From positions 722,528,974 through 722,592,973 of the forward strand of contig CM022298.1 in NCBI GenBank assembly GCA_011799875.1: a DNA stretch of 64,000 bases, given 5' to 3'. The notes beneath the pieces were generated by a model. The model ran no database searches, had not been told where the DNA came from, and saw nothing but the letters and a program-made list of their open reading frames with translations. How positions within the stretch are numbered: the stretch's first letter is position 1; each line of letters opens with the position of its first letter. The translations under genes and the position numbers were made by a program. Source of the DNA: Thinopyrum elongatum. Taxonomy: Eukaryota > Streptophyta > Magnoliopsida > Poales > Poaceae. This document shows positions 1 through 11,340 of this stretch, piece after piece.

Positions 1-297
1 TGAAGACATGTCCAAGTCATTTAGTTATTTTAGGAATTTGTTTGGAATTATTATATTAAGGTCATACACTATTCATTTATCTGAAACATGCAAAAAGTTG
101 CATGTTCAGATAGTTAGAGGCATCCAACAGGTATGTGGGTAGCGTATTCGGATTCGTCTCATTTTTCTGATCATTTTTCATATATAAATTATTTTCATCG
201 GAGTTACGAATTAAAAAATATGATTTTCTAAAGTTTTATTGATTTTCTGGAATTTATTTAATTATTTAAATCAACATTATCCGAAACAGTAGCAGGG

Positions 298-327
298 TGA
301 CGTCACTGTGACGTAATGCTGACGTCA
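298..327. promoter_or_regulatory. Cluster of three ACGT-core motifs
   Basis: TGACGTCA at 298, TGACGTAA at 309 and TGACGTCA at 320 lie within 30 bp. These match consensus sites for plant bZIP factors. They are about 1 kb downstream of the TATA box of the LTR on its transcribed strand, so a promoter role is uncertain. Confidence 0.3.
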
Positions 328-1351
328 GCAGTCAACGGTCGGCTGACCAGGGTCAAACCTGACCAGTGGGGCCCATATGTCAGCCTCTGATTAGTCTAAA
401 CAGAGTTTATTTTAACTAATTAGGCTACTGGGCCCACATGTCAGCGTGTAATTAGGTCAAACTAATTAACTTAATCAAAATAATTAATTAACAGGCGGTG
501 GGGCCCGTGTGTCAGTGACACAGCCAGCCCAGTCAGCGGGCTGACCGGGTCAACTGGGGCCAACCGGGCCCAGCGGTCAGTGGCACAGGCGGTGGGGGCC
601 ACGTGCCACGTCGGCGCCGGCCACCGGAGCACGCCGGCGAGCTCGCCCGCGGCGGCGCAACTCCGGCGAGTTCGGGAATCGCCCACAGGGCATTATTTGC
701 GACGCGGTTGGCGGTAGTCGAACGGGGAGACGACGCCGCGTCGATCTAGGGCACTAGCATGAGGCGGGGCAGTCGGAGACGAGCGCTGCGACGGCAATGG
801 CGGACGGCGGCTTTCGGGCGGGACGGCGAACGGCGTTGCAGCACGCGTGCGGGCAAGCCAAAAGGCTAGGCGTGGCCTACGCGGTGCGGTGAGTGCGATG
901 GCCACGGGCACGGGGCCCAAAGGTCGCCGGGGACACGTCGGCAACGTGCACAGGCGGCGGTGGGTTCGGGCACGGCGAAACCTAACGCTACAAGCCACGG
1001 AGGGCCGAGAGGGGAGAGGGGGAAGGAGCAGGAGCTCACAGCGGGGCGTAGCCGGTCAAAGTGGGCTCGGGGGAGGTTTGGTGTAGCCGGAATCGGCGAC
1101 GGAGAGCGGCGGTGATCCGAGGAGGAAGAAGACGGCGTGGAGGCGATGCAATGGCTCCGGGCTTCGGCTCGTTTGCGCGGTCGAAGGAGGCGACGATGGC
1201 GAGCACCGTGGACACGTTCGGGAGGCGGGGCGGTGACGGTGGCCGTGCAGCTCAACCGCGGCCGTTCATGGCGGCGTCGGGCAAGGTGGGAGAGAGCGAG
1301 GGAGGAAAGGGGAGGGGTGCTAGGGCTCGCCAGGGGGAAGCGGGGGTGGCT

Positions 1352-1358
1352 CTTATAC
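1352..1358 (-). promoter_or_regulatory. Putative TATA box of the LTR
   Basis: The minus strand reads GGGTATAAGAG in otherwise strongly GC-rich sequence, about 660 bp from the LTR start at 2015. A CCCTAG-containing leader follows it. This is the expected place for a U3/R promoter. Confidence 0.45.
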
Positions 1359-2015
1359 CCAACGCGCGCGCGGGCGCGCTGGCGAGCGGCGAGCGAGGGG
1401 GGGCCGGGGCGCGGGCGTGCGTGCGCGCAGAGCGCTCGACAGCGAGGCGCGGGGTGAGCAGTGGGAGGTGGGAGGGGACGCCGGTTGGGCTGGGCCGGCC
1501 TGGTGGGGTGGCCGACTGGGCAGCTGCGTCAGGCCCAGTGGGGGGGGGAAGCGGGGGTTCTTTTCCTTTTTTTTATTATTCCTATTCTCTGTTTTGTAAA
1601 TTGTGAGGCCTCAAAATGACTTTTGTAAAATATGAGACCTAGCCCATAAATCACAGTGCATTATACTCTAACTCCAAAAACTAGTTTGGGCAAAACATAA
1701 TTTCATATTTGTTTTAAATAAATTAAAAGGTTACTAAATGTTATTTTCAGCCACTGTTTTAAGTTGTTTGAGTCACTTACCCAACTCCAATGATGTTGGT
1801 TTCAATTTTAGAATTGTCTCTGATTTATTTGCTATTTAATGAACAATTTAGTTCTTATGTTGGACAACTTTTATATTCCACTTAAATTTAAATTTGAATT
1901 TTGAGTTAGGAATTGAAATGCAATATAATGCTAATGATGATCATGCACTGTTAAACATGATGACATGGCATAATCAAAAGGGTGATTACTGTAGGTATCC
2001 ACCGGGGGTGTTACA

Positions 2016-5000
2016 AGACATATCAGGCATCCCCAAGCTTAATTCCTGCTCGTCCTCGAGTAGGTAAATGCTAAAAACAGAATTTTTGATGTGGAATGCT
2101 ACCTAACATATTTATCCATGTAATCTTCTTTATTGTGGCATGAATATTCATATCCATAAGATTCAAAACAAAAGTTTAATATTGACATAAAAAATAATAC
2201 TTCAAGCATACTAATAAAGCAATCATGTCTTCTCAAAATTACATGGCCAAAGAAAGTTATCCCTACAAAATCATATAGTCTGGCTATGCTCCATCTTCAT
2301 CCCACAAAGTATGTAATCATGCACAACCCCGATGACAAGCCAAGCAATTGTTTCATACTTTTGATGTTCTCAAACTTTTTCAACTTTCACGCAATACATG
2401 GGCGTGAGCCATGGATATAGCACTATAGGTGGAATAGAATATGGTGATTGTGGAGAAGAAAAAAAGAAGGAGAAAGTCTCACATCAACTAGGCGTATTAA
2501 CGGGATATGGAGATGCCCATCAATAGATATCAATGTGAGTGAGTAGGGATTGACATGCAACAGATGCACTAGAGCTATAAGTGTATGAAAGCTCAAAAAG
2601 AAACTAAGTGGGTGTGCATCCAATTTGCTTGCTCACGAAGACCTAGGGCACTTTGAGGAAGCCCATCATTGGAACATACAAGCCAAGTTCTATAATGAAA
2701 AATTCCCACTAGTATATGAAAGTGACAAAATAGGAGATTCTCTATCATGAAGATCATGGTGCTACTTTGAAGCAAAAGTGTGGAAAAAAGGATAGTAACA
2801 TTGTCCCTTCTCTCTTTTCTCTCATTTTTTTATTTTGGGCTCTTTGGCCTCTTTCTTCTTCTTTTTTTCTCTTTTTTTTTCGTCCGTAGTCTCATCCCAA
2901 CTTGTGGGGGAGTCATAGTCTCCATCATCCTTTCCTCACATGGGACAATGCTCTAATAATGATGATCATCACACTTTTATTTACTTTACAACTCAAGAAT
3001 TACAACTCGATTCTAGAACAAAATATGACTCTATATGAATGCCTCCGGCAGTGTATCGGGATGTACAATGATCAAGAGTGACATGTATAAAAAAATATGA
3101 ATGGTGGCTTTACCACAAATACAATGCCAACTACATGATCATGCAAAGCAATATGACAATGATGAAGCGTGTCATAATAAACGGAATGGTGGAAGTTGCA
3201 TGGCAATATATCTCGGAATGGCTATGGAAATTCCATAATAGGTAGGTGTGGTGGCTGTTTTGAGGAAGGTATATGGTGGGTTTAATGCACCGGCGAGAAT
3301 TGCGCGGTACTAGAGAGGCTAGCAATGGTGGAAGGGTGAGAGTGCGTATAATCCATGGACTCAACATTAGTCATAAGGAACTCACATACTTATTGCAAAA
3401 GTCTATTAGCTATCGAAACAAAGTACTATACCCATGCTCCTAGGGAGATAGATTGGCAGGAAAAGACCATCGATCGTCCCCGACCGCCACTCATAAGGAA
3501 GACAATAAATAAATAAATCATGCTCCAACTTCATCACATAACGGTTCACCATACGTGCATGCTACGGGAATCACAAACTTTAACACAAGTATTTCTACCA
3601 ATCCACAATTACTCACTAGCATGACTCTAATATCACCATCTTTATATCTCAAAACAATATGCAAGGAATCAAACTTCTCATAGTATTCAATGCTCTTTAT
3701 ATGAAAGTTTTTATTATATCCCTCTTGGATGCCCATCATATCAGGACTAAATTCATAACCTAAGCAAATTACCATGCTATTTTGATACTCTCAAAATAAT
3801 ATGAGTGAAGCATGAGAGTTCAACAATTCTATAAAATAAAGCCACTGCCGTGCTCTAAAAAGATATAAGTGAAGCACTAGAGCAAATTGCCTAGCTCAAA
3901 AGATATAAGTGAAGCACATAGAGTATTCTAATAAATTCATGATTCATGCGTGTCCCTCTCAAAAGGTGTGTACAGCAAGTATGATTGTGGCAAACTAAAA
4001 AGCAAAGACTCATACCGTACAAGACGCTCCAAGCAAAACACATATCATGTGGTGAATAAAAATATAGCCTCAAGTAAATTTACCGATGGATTGAAGACGA
4101 AAGAGGGGATGCCTTCCGGGGCATCCCCAAGATTAGATGCTTGGTTTTCCTTGAATATTACCTTGGGGTGCCTTGGGCATCCCCAAGCTTAGGCTCTTGC
4201 CACTCCTTATTCCATAGTCCATCAAATCTTTACCCAAAACTTGAAAACTTCACAACACAAAACTCAACAGAAAACTCATGAGATCCGTTAGTATAAGAAA
4301 AGCAAATCACCACTTTTGGTACTGTTGTGAACTCATTCTTTATTTATATTGGTGTAATATCTAATGTATTCCAACTTTTCCATGGTTCATACCCCCCGAT
4401 ACTACCCATAGATTCATCAAAATAAGCAAACAACACAGAGAAAACAGAATCTGTAAAAAACAGAACAGTCTGTGAAGATCTAAATTAAAGCTCAAACTTA
4501 TGTAACTCTAAAAATTATGAAAACTTAGGACATGAAATTTGTATATCAATCTTGTGTAAAAAATTCAGACTCTAATCACGCTTCTGTGAATTTTCAAAAT
4601 TATGCTACTGGACACAAAAGTTTCTGTTTTTCAGCAAGACCAAATCAACTATCACCATAGACCACCCCAAAGGTCTTAGTTGGCTCAAACACTAATTAAA
4701 ACACCAAAACACAATTACTACACAGGTAATAATGTGTATTTATTAAAGAACAGTAGCAAAAACAAAAAAACATAAAAATAAAATTGGGTTGCCTCCCAAC
4801 AAGCGCTATTGTTTAACGCCCCTAGCTAGGCATATTGCAATAGATCTAGATATTGTCATCTTTGGTATGCACTTCCTCAATTGCACACTTATAAACTCTA
4901 GGAGACTCTATAGTTTTATCAATAATCACACTCCAAGGCAAGAAATCAAGAAATTCACTCGTAGCAATTGGTTCCTTAATAATATTGATAAAATTGGGGT

Positions 5001-5426
5001 GAACACTTATCATCATAAGATCTCTGTTTTCTTTATTAGAAGATTCACCCTTAGTTTTAGGAACATAAATAAACTTGGTAGTTTTAGTAGGAGGAAGTTT
5101 TGGAGTAGTTTTGACAGCGGCAAAAGCGGAACCCAAGTTAGTAATAATATCTTCTAATTTATCAATTAAGAACCTCGTTTTTTGGGGTATCAACTATGAT
5201 AGAGGAGCTAGCCACGATATCAAAACAAGCAATCTAGCCCACGAGCAAACAAAAAGCAAACGAAAAGAAGAACGGAAGAAGCGCGAATAAATAAAAGGCA
5301 AATCTTTTTGTGTTTTTCTGAAATCATTTTCGAAGTGGGGTAGAGGAAAACGAGAGGAAAATGGAGAATAATGTAATGCAAGAGATGAGTGTTTATGATG
5401 GGTACTTGGTAGGCTTGATGTAGAAC
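2016..5426 (-). mobile_element. Internal region of an Athila-lineage LTR retroelement, copy 1
   Basis: The region is bounded by the tRNA-Asp primer site at 5428-5444 and is broken at 2015 by a second element. It is about 3.4 kb of AT-rich, mostly non-coding DNA. The only notable frame is a 115-codon ORF close to the primer site. I see no gag, protease, reverse transcriptase, RNase H or integrase similarity. That fits a non-autonomous derivative of the kind common in Triticeae (Sabrina/Fatima-like in appearance; the family name is my recollection, not a search result). The same sequence recurs at 16461-19827 (noisy) and 30871-34281. Confidence 0.65.
4846..5193 (-). CDS. Small ORF of unknown function in the Athila-like element, copy 1
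   Basis: A 115-codon ORF runs away from the primer site, starting about 235 bp inside the element. The protein is basic to neutral and has no transmembrane segment. Visible pieces are KLEDIITNLGSAFAAVKTT near the N terminus, a Lys/Pro/Thr-rich stretch, and DFLPWSVIIDKTIESPRVYK followed by an acidic C terminus ending KDDNI. A one-base change near 5180 would extend it upstream in another frame, so the true N terminus may be longer. I do not recognise a domain, and it does not look like a complete gag. It is conserved as an ORF at 33701-34048 and broken in the noisy copy near 19240-19590. It may be a leftover gag-like or element-specific protein. Confidence 0.45.
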   Translation of the reverse strand: MIPQKTRFLIDKLEDIITNLGSAFAAVKTTPKLPPTKTTKFIYVPKTKGESSNKENRDLMMISVHPNFINIIKEPIATSEFLDFLPWSVIIDKTIESPRVYKCAIEEVHTKDDNI

Positions 5427-5427
5427 C

Positions 5428-5444
5428 TCCCCGGCAACGGCGCC
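5428..5444 (-). other. Primer-binding site complementary to the 3' end of tRNA-Asp, copy 1
   Basis: The plus strand reads TCCCCGGCAACGGCGCC, which equals the last bases of plant tRNA-Asp before the terminal A. The minus strand is therefore complementary to the tRNA. It lies 12 bp from the LTR end at 5457. Use of tRNA-Asp is typical of Athila-lineage elements. Confidence 0.85.
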
Positions 5445-5456
5445 GGAAATTCTTCC

Positions 5457-6989
5457 TGCTACTTCTTGAGCTTGCGTTGGTTTTTCCCTTGAAGAGGAAA
5501 GGGTGATGCAGCAAAGTAGAGATAAGTATTTCCCTCAATTTGAGAACCAAGGTATCAATCCAGTAGGAGGTACAAGCAAGTCTTCAATCTATGCACCTAT
5601 ACAAACAATCAAACACTTGCACCCAACGCGATAAAGGGGTTGTCAATCCCTTCACGGTCACGTGCAAAGATGAGATCTGATAGAGATAGATATAAAAGAT
5701 TACTAAAACAAAAAACAAAGTAAAAACAAATAAATTGCAGCAAGGTATTTTTGGGTTTTTTGGTTTATAGATTTGAAAATATATGATGGAAAATAGACCC
5801 GGAGGCCATAGGGTTCACTAGAGCTTCTCTCTTGAAAGAAAACATACGGTGGGTGAACAAATTATTGTCGAGCAATTGATAGAATCCAAGGCAATGATTA
5901 TGAATATAGGCATCATGTCCGTGTCAAGTAGACCGACTCCTGCCTGCATCTACTACTATTACTCCACACATCGACCGCTATCCAGCATGCATCTAGAGTA
6001 TTAAGTTCAAGAGAACAGAGTAACGCATTAAGTAAGATGACATGATGTAGAGGGATAAACTCAAGCAATATGATGAAAACCCCATCTTTTTACCCTTGAT
6101 GGCAACAATACAGTACATGCCTTACTACCCCTACTATGTCACTGGGTGAGGACACCGCAAGATTGAACCCAAAACTAAACACCTCTCCCATTGCAAGAAA
6201 AACCAATCTAGTTGGCCAAACCAAACCGATAATTCGAAGAGAAATACGAAGATATTCAATCATGCATAAAAGAGTTCAGAAAAGACTCAAATAATATTCA
6301 TAGATAATCTGGTCATAAATCCATAATTCATCGGATCTCGACAAACACACCGCAAAAGAATATTACATCGGATAGAACTCCAAGAACATCGAGGAGAACA
6401 TTGTATTGAAGATCAAAGAGAGACAAGAATACATCTAGCTACTAGGTATGGACCCGTAGGTCTGTGGTAAACTACTCACGCTTCATCGGAAGGGCAATAG
6501 AGTTGATTTAGATGCCCTCCGTGATCGAATCCCCCTTCGGCAAATCGCCGAAAAAGGCCCCAAGATGGAATCTCATGCTTTTGGTGGACGCTTATGTTGG
6601 TTTGGGAATATTTGAGAATTTATAGGCCAAAGATTAAGGTTGGAGTAGTCTCGGGGGGCCCACAAGCCAGGGGCGCCCCCCCTACGGCGTGCCCCTGAGG
6701 CTTGTCGCCGCCTCGGGATTCTTCTTACTTCATCTTCAAGTCCTACGGGTGTCTTCTGGTTCAAGAAAAATCATCGCGAAAGTTTTATTCAGTTTGGACT
6801 CCGTTTGATATTCCTTTTCTGTAAAACTCAAAAACAAGGAAAAAAACAGAAACTCGCAATGGGCTCTAGGTTAATAAGTTAGTCCCAAAAATAAGATAAA
6901 ATAGCATATTAATGCATATAAAACATCCAAAATAGATAATATAATAGCATGGAACAATAAAAAATTATAGATATATTGGAGACGTATCA
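5457..6989 (-). mobile_element. 5' LTR of the Athila-like element, copy 1
   Basis: On the minus strand this 1533-bp segment starts TGATACGTCTCC (6989) and ends GTAGCA (5457), so it has TG...CA ends, and the primer site follows. The start TGATACGTCTCCAA is characteristic of abundant Triticeae Ty3-type LTRs. The other LTR of this copy is not in the window, so no target duplication can be checked. Confidence 0.8.
6618..6625 (-). promoter_or_regulatory. Putative TATA box of the Athila-like LTR, copy 1
   Basis: The minus strand reads CCTATAAATTCTC about 365 bp from the LTR start, a usual U3 promoter position. The same site is at 35473-35480 in the other clean copy. Confidence 0.4.
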
Positions 6990-7320
6990 CTACCTGATCC
7001 CTCTCTCTGATCAGACATTCATGTGATATGAATTTTCAGATAGTTCCATTGTTATTGTTTGCATGAAGATATCTTGGGTCACATTAGATAGGGAATGGTC
7101 AGCAGAACCTATACAAAGATAACGGCAAGACATGAAAGTCAAAATTCACAGACATACCTCTACTTGCAGCAGTCTGCTAGATCACACAATGGCATGGATC
7201 ACTAGTTCCAATATCTTACACTGAAATGATGTTCCACAGCACACAACACATAGTGAACAGTTCATCCAGCTATAAAAAGCAAGCAAATAAAACTATTTTT
7301 AACTGCCTATCTAACAAAGA

Positions 7321-7566
7321 GCAAGATTTTGCACTGCCATCCAGCCAATACTTGCCCATCCCATCTATCAAACAACTACCTTTGCCTAGCTGAAGCTTAA
7401 CAACAAGATATTGCACATCCATCCAGCCAAGACTTGCCACGCCCAACTATCAAAGAACTATCTTTGCCTGGCTAAATCTTAACAGCAAGATATTGCCCTC
7501 CCATCCAGCCAAGACTTGCCCCCCAGTCAATTAAACAACTACCTTTTCCCAACGGTTGCTTCACTC
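7321..7566. repeat. Three tandem copies of an 82-bp repeat
   Basis: The phrase CAAGATATTGC..CCATCCAGCC recurs at 7321, 7403 and 7485, a period of 82 bp with moderate divergence between copies. The same array is at 36176-36421, and a degraded relative is at 53190-53370. Confidence 0.75.
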
Positions 7567-7672
7567 AAGCTTCGGCATCCTTCCATAAAAAAATTACATC
7601 AATTGTAAATATATACATATATGTGAACACAGATTAAAAGAAACAATAATTACTCAAAAAAGATAGACTTAC

Positions 7673-7919
7673 GGAAGGAAAGATTTCTTGTAAGCATAAT
7701 GTCGCACGAGAGCCATCCGACACTTCTCTGAATCATGAGAAAGGATATACAAGGCCTTGCCCACCAAAACTTCAAGGCACCAATTGTTCAATGGTCCTTT
7801 AAATTTAAGCAAAGGATTATATTTCATATATTTCTTAGCTTTCGCTTTGAAAGTAGTAGCGAACAATCAATAAAACTGGGGTCATGCGAAAAGCTTCCGC
7901 CCAAGCCATACTCAAACTC
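7673..7919 (-). pseudogene. Exon-like fragment of an unknown gene, noisy copy
   Basis: This is the unit-1 counterpart of the exon at 36528-36772. The 3' part is identical (it ends in an AAATC..TCC|GTAAGT donor on the minus strand). The 5' part after 7854 carries small insertions that break the frame. See the entry at 36528 for the content. Confidence 0.4.
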
Positions 7920-8288
7920 CTAAATGGCCAACCAAAAGTGTATACCGAAATATGATACATCCCCCAATCTAGAATAAGATCCAACGTCAAGTGAGTAAGC
8001 AATGTAGTCTTCTTCATCTTGTTTTCAACCCTGTTAAATGTAAGTTTCATCGCAGAAGAATCTACTCGCTTCACATTTAACTAGTGTTGAATATTTATTT
8101 AATTTTACAATCATTTCAACGGTATAAATTCCGAACAGATGAACTTTTACAGTGGCATATCATGATTACTTACAACACTCACAAAAACACTGATTTACAT
8201 TTGTGTAAAAATAACAAACCATACATGAGACAAGTGCATGGATGGGGGCGCCAAAGCGTGAAACGGAATAAAGCGGTGGAAGTACATA

Positions 8289-10087
8289 CAAAGTTACCCA
8301 TTCTAGTATGTCTCAAAAAAAAAAGTACCCTTCTAGCAGTCACACAGAAACAGAAACAGCGCCGCCGCCCTGTGTTTTGAGGTCTACATTGCTGGAGGAA
8401 AGACATGTACGTGGGGGTCGATCCTCCGCCGCCGGCGACCCGGGGCGGCCGCCCCAGCTCGCCCAATGGTTGGTCCGCCACGCCTAATAGACAATGAGTA
8501 CTTAAACCCATTTTGGCATTCCCGTCATTTCAGCATAATTTTGCATCCAGCGCAGCTGCTCAGCAAAACTACCAAACGACTACATCTCGACTACAACCTT
8601 TCAGCCACAGCTAGGCGCTACAACTGCTCCTTCCAGCCAGAGACCATTGCACCTGCAACGTAGAAGTTACAGCCCAACAAAAAACGCACCCTTGGACTGC
8701 CATGCTGCAGATATAGAGTTTGTGTCTGTTTGGTAAACATAGATCGCCGGTGGTGTGTACCCTCCTACTAAACTGAAAAATAGCATTTAATTGCATCAAA
8801 GAATCGCCCAGAACAAAGAATCAGTTTCATCAGGAGCTAGCATGAACGAAAGAGCACTATGATGTGGTTGTGAGTTTGGACTCTTGTGCTTCTTGCTCTT
8901 CTCTCTGATTTATTTGGTTGAACCGGATCCCATAAATGACCACATAGCTGTATGTCAAACACAACGAACCCCTGTTTATTTAGACTGTCAATTTATAGTC
9001 ATGTGCAATCCCCTGAATCTCTGACTGTAAGGTCTTCCTTTTCGTGTAAAGTTCAGTTGGTATACACCTTGCTGAGTTTGCTCTGGAAACAGAAACAGTA
9101 CTACCATCCCCCAGTTATGCAGTTCTCGGTTGATGCAGAAACAGTACAATCTCACGGCCACGATGGTTCGTCGTGCTCATCATGGCCTCATCCGTGATTT
9201 TTTTCATCTCTGCCTCCATAGAGATAACTGTTTATAACTTTGACGATTAATTCAGGATCTGTAGTTTATATCAACTGTCAGCACATTGCCTTCATGTAGT
9301 AAGTTCAAGTGAAGTTTATTTATCTACTCTAAATGGATATGCATAAATGTTGGAGAAATAAATTCCAGAAATAAAAATGATGCAAATCAACTAGAATTTG
9401 CACTTCGATTTCATCACATGCCCACATACACTTTACACTTCAAGGTAAAACAGTTTTATCCGCTGACATTGACATTTCGCTTTTGGTGAACCAGTATGAA
9501 AATATGACTATTTTAATAGACTAATTAGACATTTATGAAAATGGCAGGAGAACTTTTTGCTCAAAATCCTCTAATTAACTGATGCATTCAAGATAGAAAG
9601 TGATTTCTCATCATATTAGTTAAGCCCAGTCCCAATGTTCTGAAAACATAAGAACTCTTGTCATGCAGATGCTGCTGTGATAATGGGAAATATTTGATAC
9701 TCTTCTGAGTATAATAGTGGGGCCTGAAGAGTCTGAAGTGAATTGTACATAAAAGTTTAGCCATATTAGCTTCTGGCAGCCCAATATAGAACATATCGTT
9801 GTGTTGTGGGGGAAGCACAGTTTGAGAACTTTGTTGTAAGATTGCTATACTTTCTGCTGATCGAGTTAAACTGGTCCTGAAGGAATTCTAAATGCTTACT
9901 ATAGCTTCATGCTTGAATTGGGTATAATAAGTTTCAGAGTTCACAGATGGAGTCTAAAAGATTGACAGTTAACGTTCAGCTTGATTCAAATTCAGAGTAA
10001 AAATTTACATAAGCATATTGTTTACATGCATGTGTGACCCGTACAAACTGTTTATATCAATAGTACAATATTGGAAGGGTTACTCAC
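8289..10087. other. Downstream flank of the mTERF block, copy 1 (no gene seen)
   Basis: This is a noisy copy of 22651-24450 and 60810-62633. It starts with a short poly(A) footprint (GTACCC repeats around a TCTC-A run), then a GC-rich patch near 8400-8470, then AT-rich DNA. I see no domain-bearing ORF. Confidence 0.5.
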
Positions 10088-10239
10088 CTTGCAAAATTCA
10101 AAAAAGAGAAAAGTAGGAGCTTCCTGAATAGAACCCGTGCCACTGTTAGGCCATACTTGTAACTGAAGCTTCAAGGCACCAGGGCCTTCAGAATCATGTA
10201 CAATACAGCCAAGCCATAGCCGCCATGTTTTGCGCGTTC
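10088..10239 (-). CDS. Exon-like segment with canonical splice sites, noisy copy 1
   Basis: This is the copy of the exon described at 24451-24604. The donor GTGAGT is at 10082-10087 and the acceptor CTTCTTCCAG lies just beyond 10239. Small indels break the frame here. Confidence 0.35.
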
Positions 10240-10895
10240 CTGGAAGAAGAAAAAAACACCTTCAACATCCACTTTCAGCACATCTTCACGGAAGAAATAA
10301 AGCACAATTCACATACAGCGAATCAGTACGCTCCATTGTCCAACCACTTTTTGCTTGACGAAGAACTCCACATCTTCTGACCCTGTGGTAAGTCACTCCA
10401 TCGATTGATGATCCATTCACCTCGTCACATTTCATTAATTGTTTCTATAATTTCAACAAGTATCAGAGAGGGACACACAGCTATCTTCAAATCACATCTC
10501 TTCGCTGGTAATAGCATGGACCATCTCCTTTGTCTTACTGCAAGCACACACTGAGATCTCATTCCTTCCAACTTCTACAGCCTCACATCAGGAACAAACA
10601 AAGTGCACCATCCTCATGCAGGAACAAAACAAATGTGCCCCATCAGTAATTCCTATGTTTGAAATTTACAGTTCCGTTACATGGCATCCATCCAGCTTTT
10701 TCCTTTTCCTATTCCGACTATCCAGATAGAAATTTGCAAAAAGATGGTACATAAGATCCACTTTGTATCCACACAAATATGATAAGGGATAAAGCGCCCT
10801 CGCTATCTGTATGGATAGTCTTTTATGGAATAAATAAAATAGCTAAAACATATAGCAGGAATTAACATGGTAATGCCCACTGTTTTTAGTTGCGT

Positions 10896-11018
10896 GACTA
10901 GCGTCTACTAGTCGATGAGTTGCACTGCAAGGGTCAACTCAAACACCTCGACTAGTCGATACTAGTCGCTCGACTAGTCAAGAGTCGCTACCCCAGAACG
11001 ACTCGTCGACTCGAAAAC
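10896..11018. repeat. TAGTCG-rich imperfect inverted repeat, copy 1
   Basis: Several copies of CTAGTCG, GACTAGTCGA and CGACTCGT lie in about 120 bp, in both orientations. It looks like a small MITE or a hAT-like terminal fragment. The same patch is at 25279-25404 and 63451-63570. Confidence 0.5.
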
Positions 11019-11283
11019 CTTGGTAATGCCATAACCCTTTTTAAGGTTACCATAACATAACTTTCCTTATTGTATAAAATGCCCTGTTTTTCAGACCATA
11101 CCATTAACAAACAATCGCCAATTGGCTTTCTCAGTAAAAACACCAGGGCGTTAGAAATATTTGTTACGTGGTGATATACTCAACTATTCAGTTTCGAGAT
11201 CAGATGCCCCTTGAAAAGTTCACCCAGAAGGTCATCCAAAAGTACAAGAGACAAATAAACGAAAAAAACTGATATACAAACTA

Positions 11284-11340
11284 CTCCCTCCGTATCAAAA
11301 TATAAGACGTTTTTGCAGTTCAAATTTTGATACAGAGGAG
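11284..11340. mobile_element. 57-bp Stowaway-type MITE remnant, copy 1
   Basis: It starts CTCCCTCCGTATCAAAATATAAG and ends with the inverted equivalent TTTTGATACAGAGGAG, flanked by TA on both sides. It is far shorter than typical Stowaways, so most of the interior is deleted. Confidence 0.75.

Larger units (their letters stand above)
1..2015 (-). mobile_element. Partial LTR of a Ty3-type retroelement (minus orientation), nested in Athila-like DNA
   Basis: Read on the minus strand this block begins at 2015 with TGTAACACCCCCGG, the usual start of one class of grass Ty3-type LTRs. It then has an AT-rich section, a TATA box near 1352, a very GC-rich leader (about 600-1350) and AT-rich sequence to the window edge. 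The far end lies outside the window. The sequence right of 2015 is internal Athila-like DNA, so this LTR sits inside that element. The GC-rich part gives several overlapping ORFs on both strands (471-1606). They look like base-composition artefacts: no domain is recognisable. I cannot name the family. Confidence 0.6.
2002..7854. repeat. 5853-bp block repeated without visible difference at 30857-36709
   Basis: Sequence and ORFs in this block recur at a constant offset of 28855 bp. The match starts at CCGGGGGTGTTACA (2002 and 30857) and ends at the first mismatch after position 7854 (36709). It covers Athila internal DNA, the primer site, a full LTR and about 865 bp of flank outside the element. 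A third copy (16447-20193) is noisy. The lack of differences here, against the scatter in every other copy pair, suggests either assembly duplication or a very recent event. Confidence 0.85.
6990..8288. other. Non-repeat flank right of the Athila LTR, copy 1
   Basis: This AT-rich DNA matches 35845-37140, exactly up to 7854 and with small indels after it. It contains an 82-bp tandem repeat and an exon-like ORF on the minus strand. At about 8288 it stops matching the flank and joins the block that begins at about 60800 in unit 3. Confidence 0.6.

Noticed and set aside
471..1606. Several overlapping ORFs of 60-181 codons on both strands
   Set aside because: The region is very GC-rich LTR leader sequence. 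Frames overlap on both strands, have extreme Arg/Gly/Ala composition and show no domain.
2002..2015. CCGGGGGTGTTACA as the natural right end of the MULE
   Set aside because: It is also the end of the LTR at 1-2015 and is not mirrored at the MULE left terminus.
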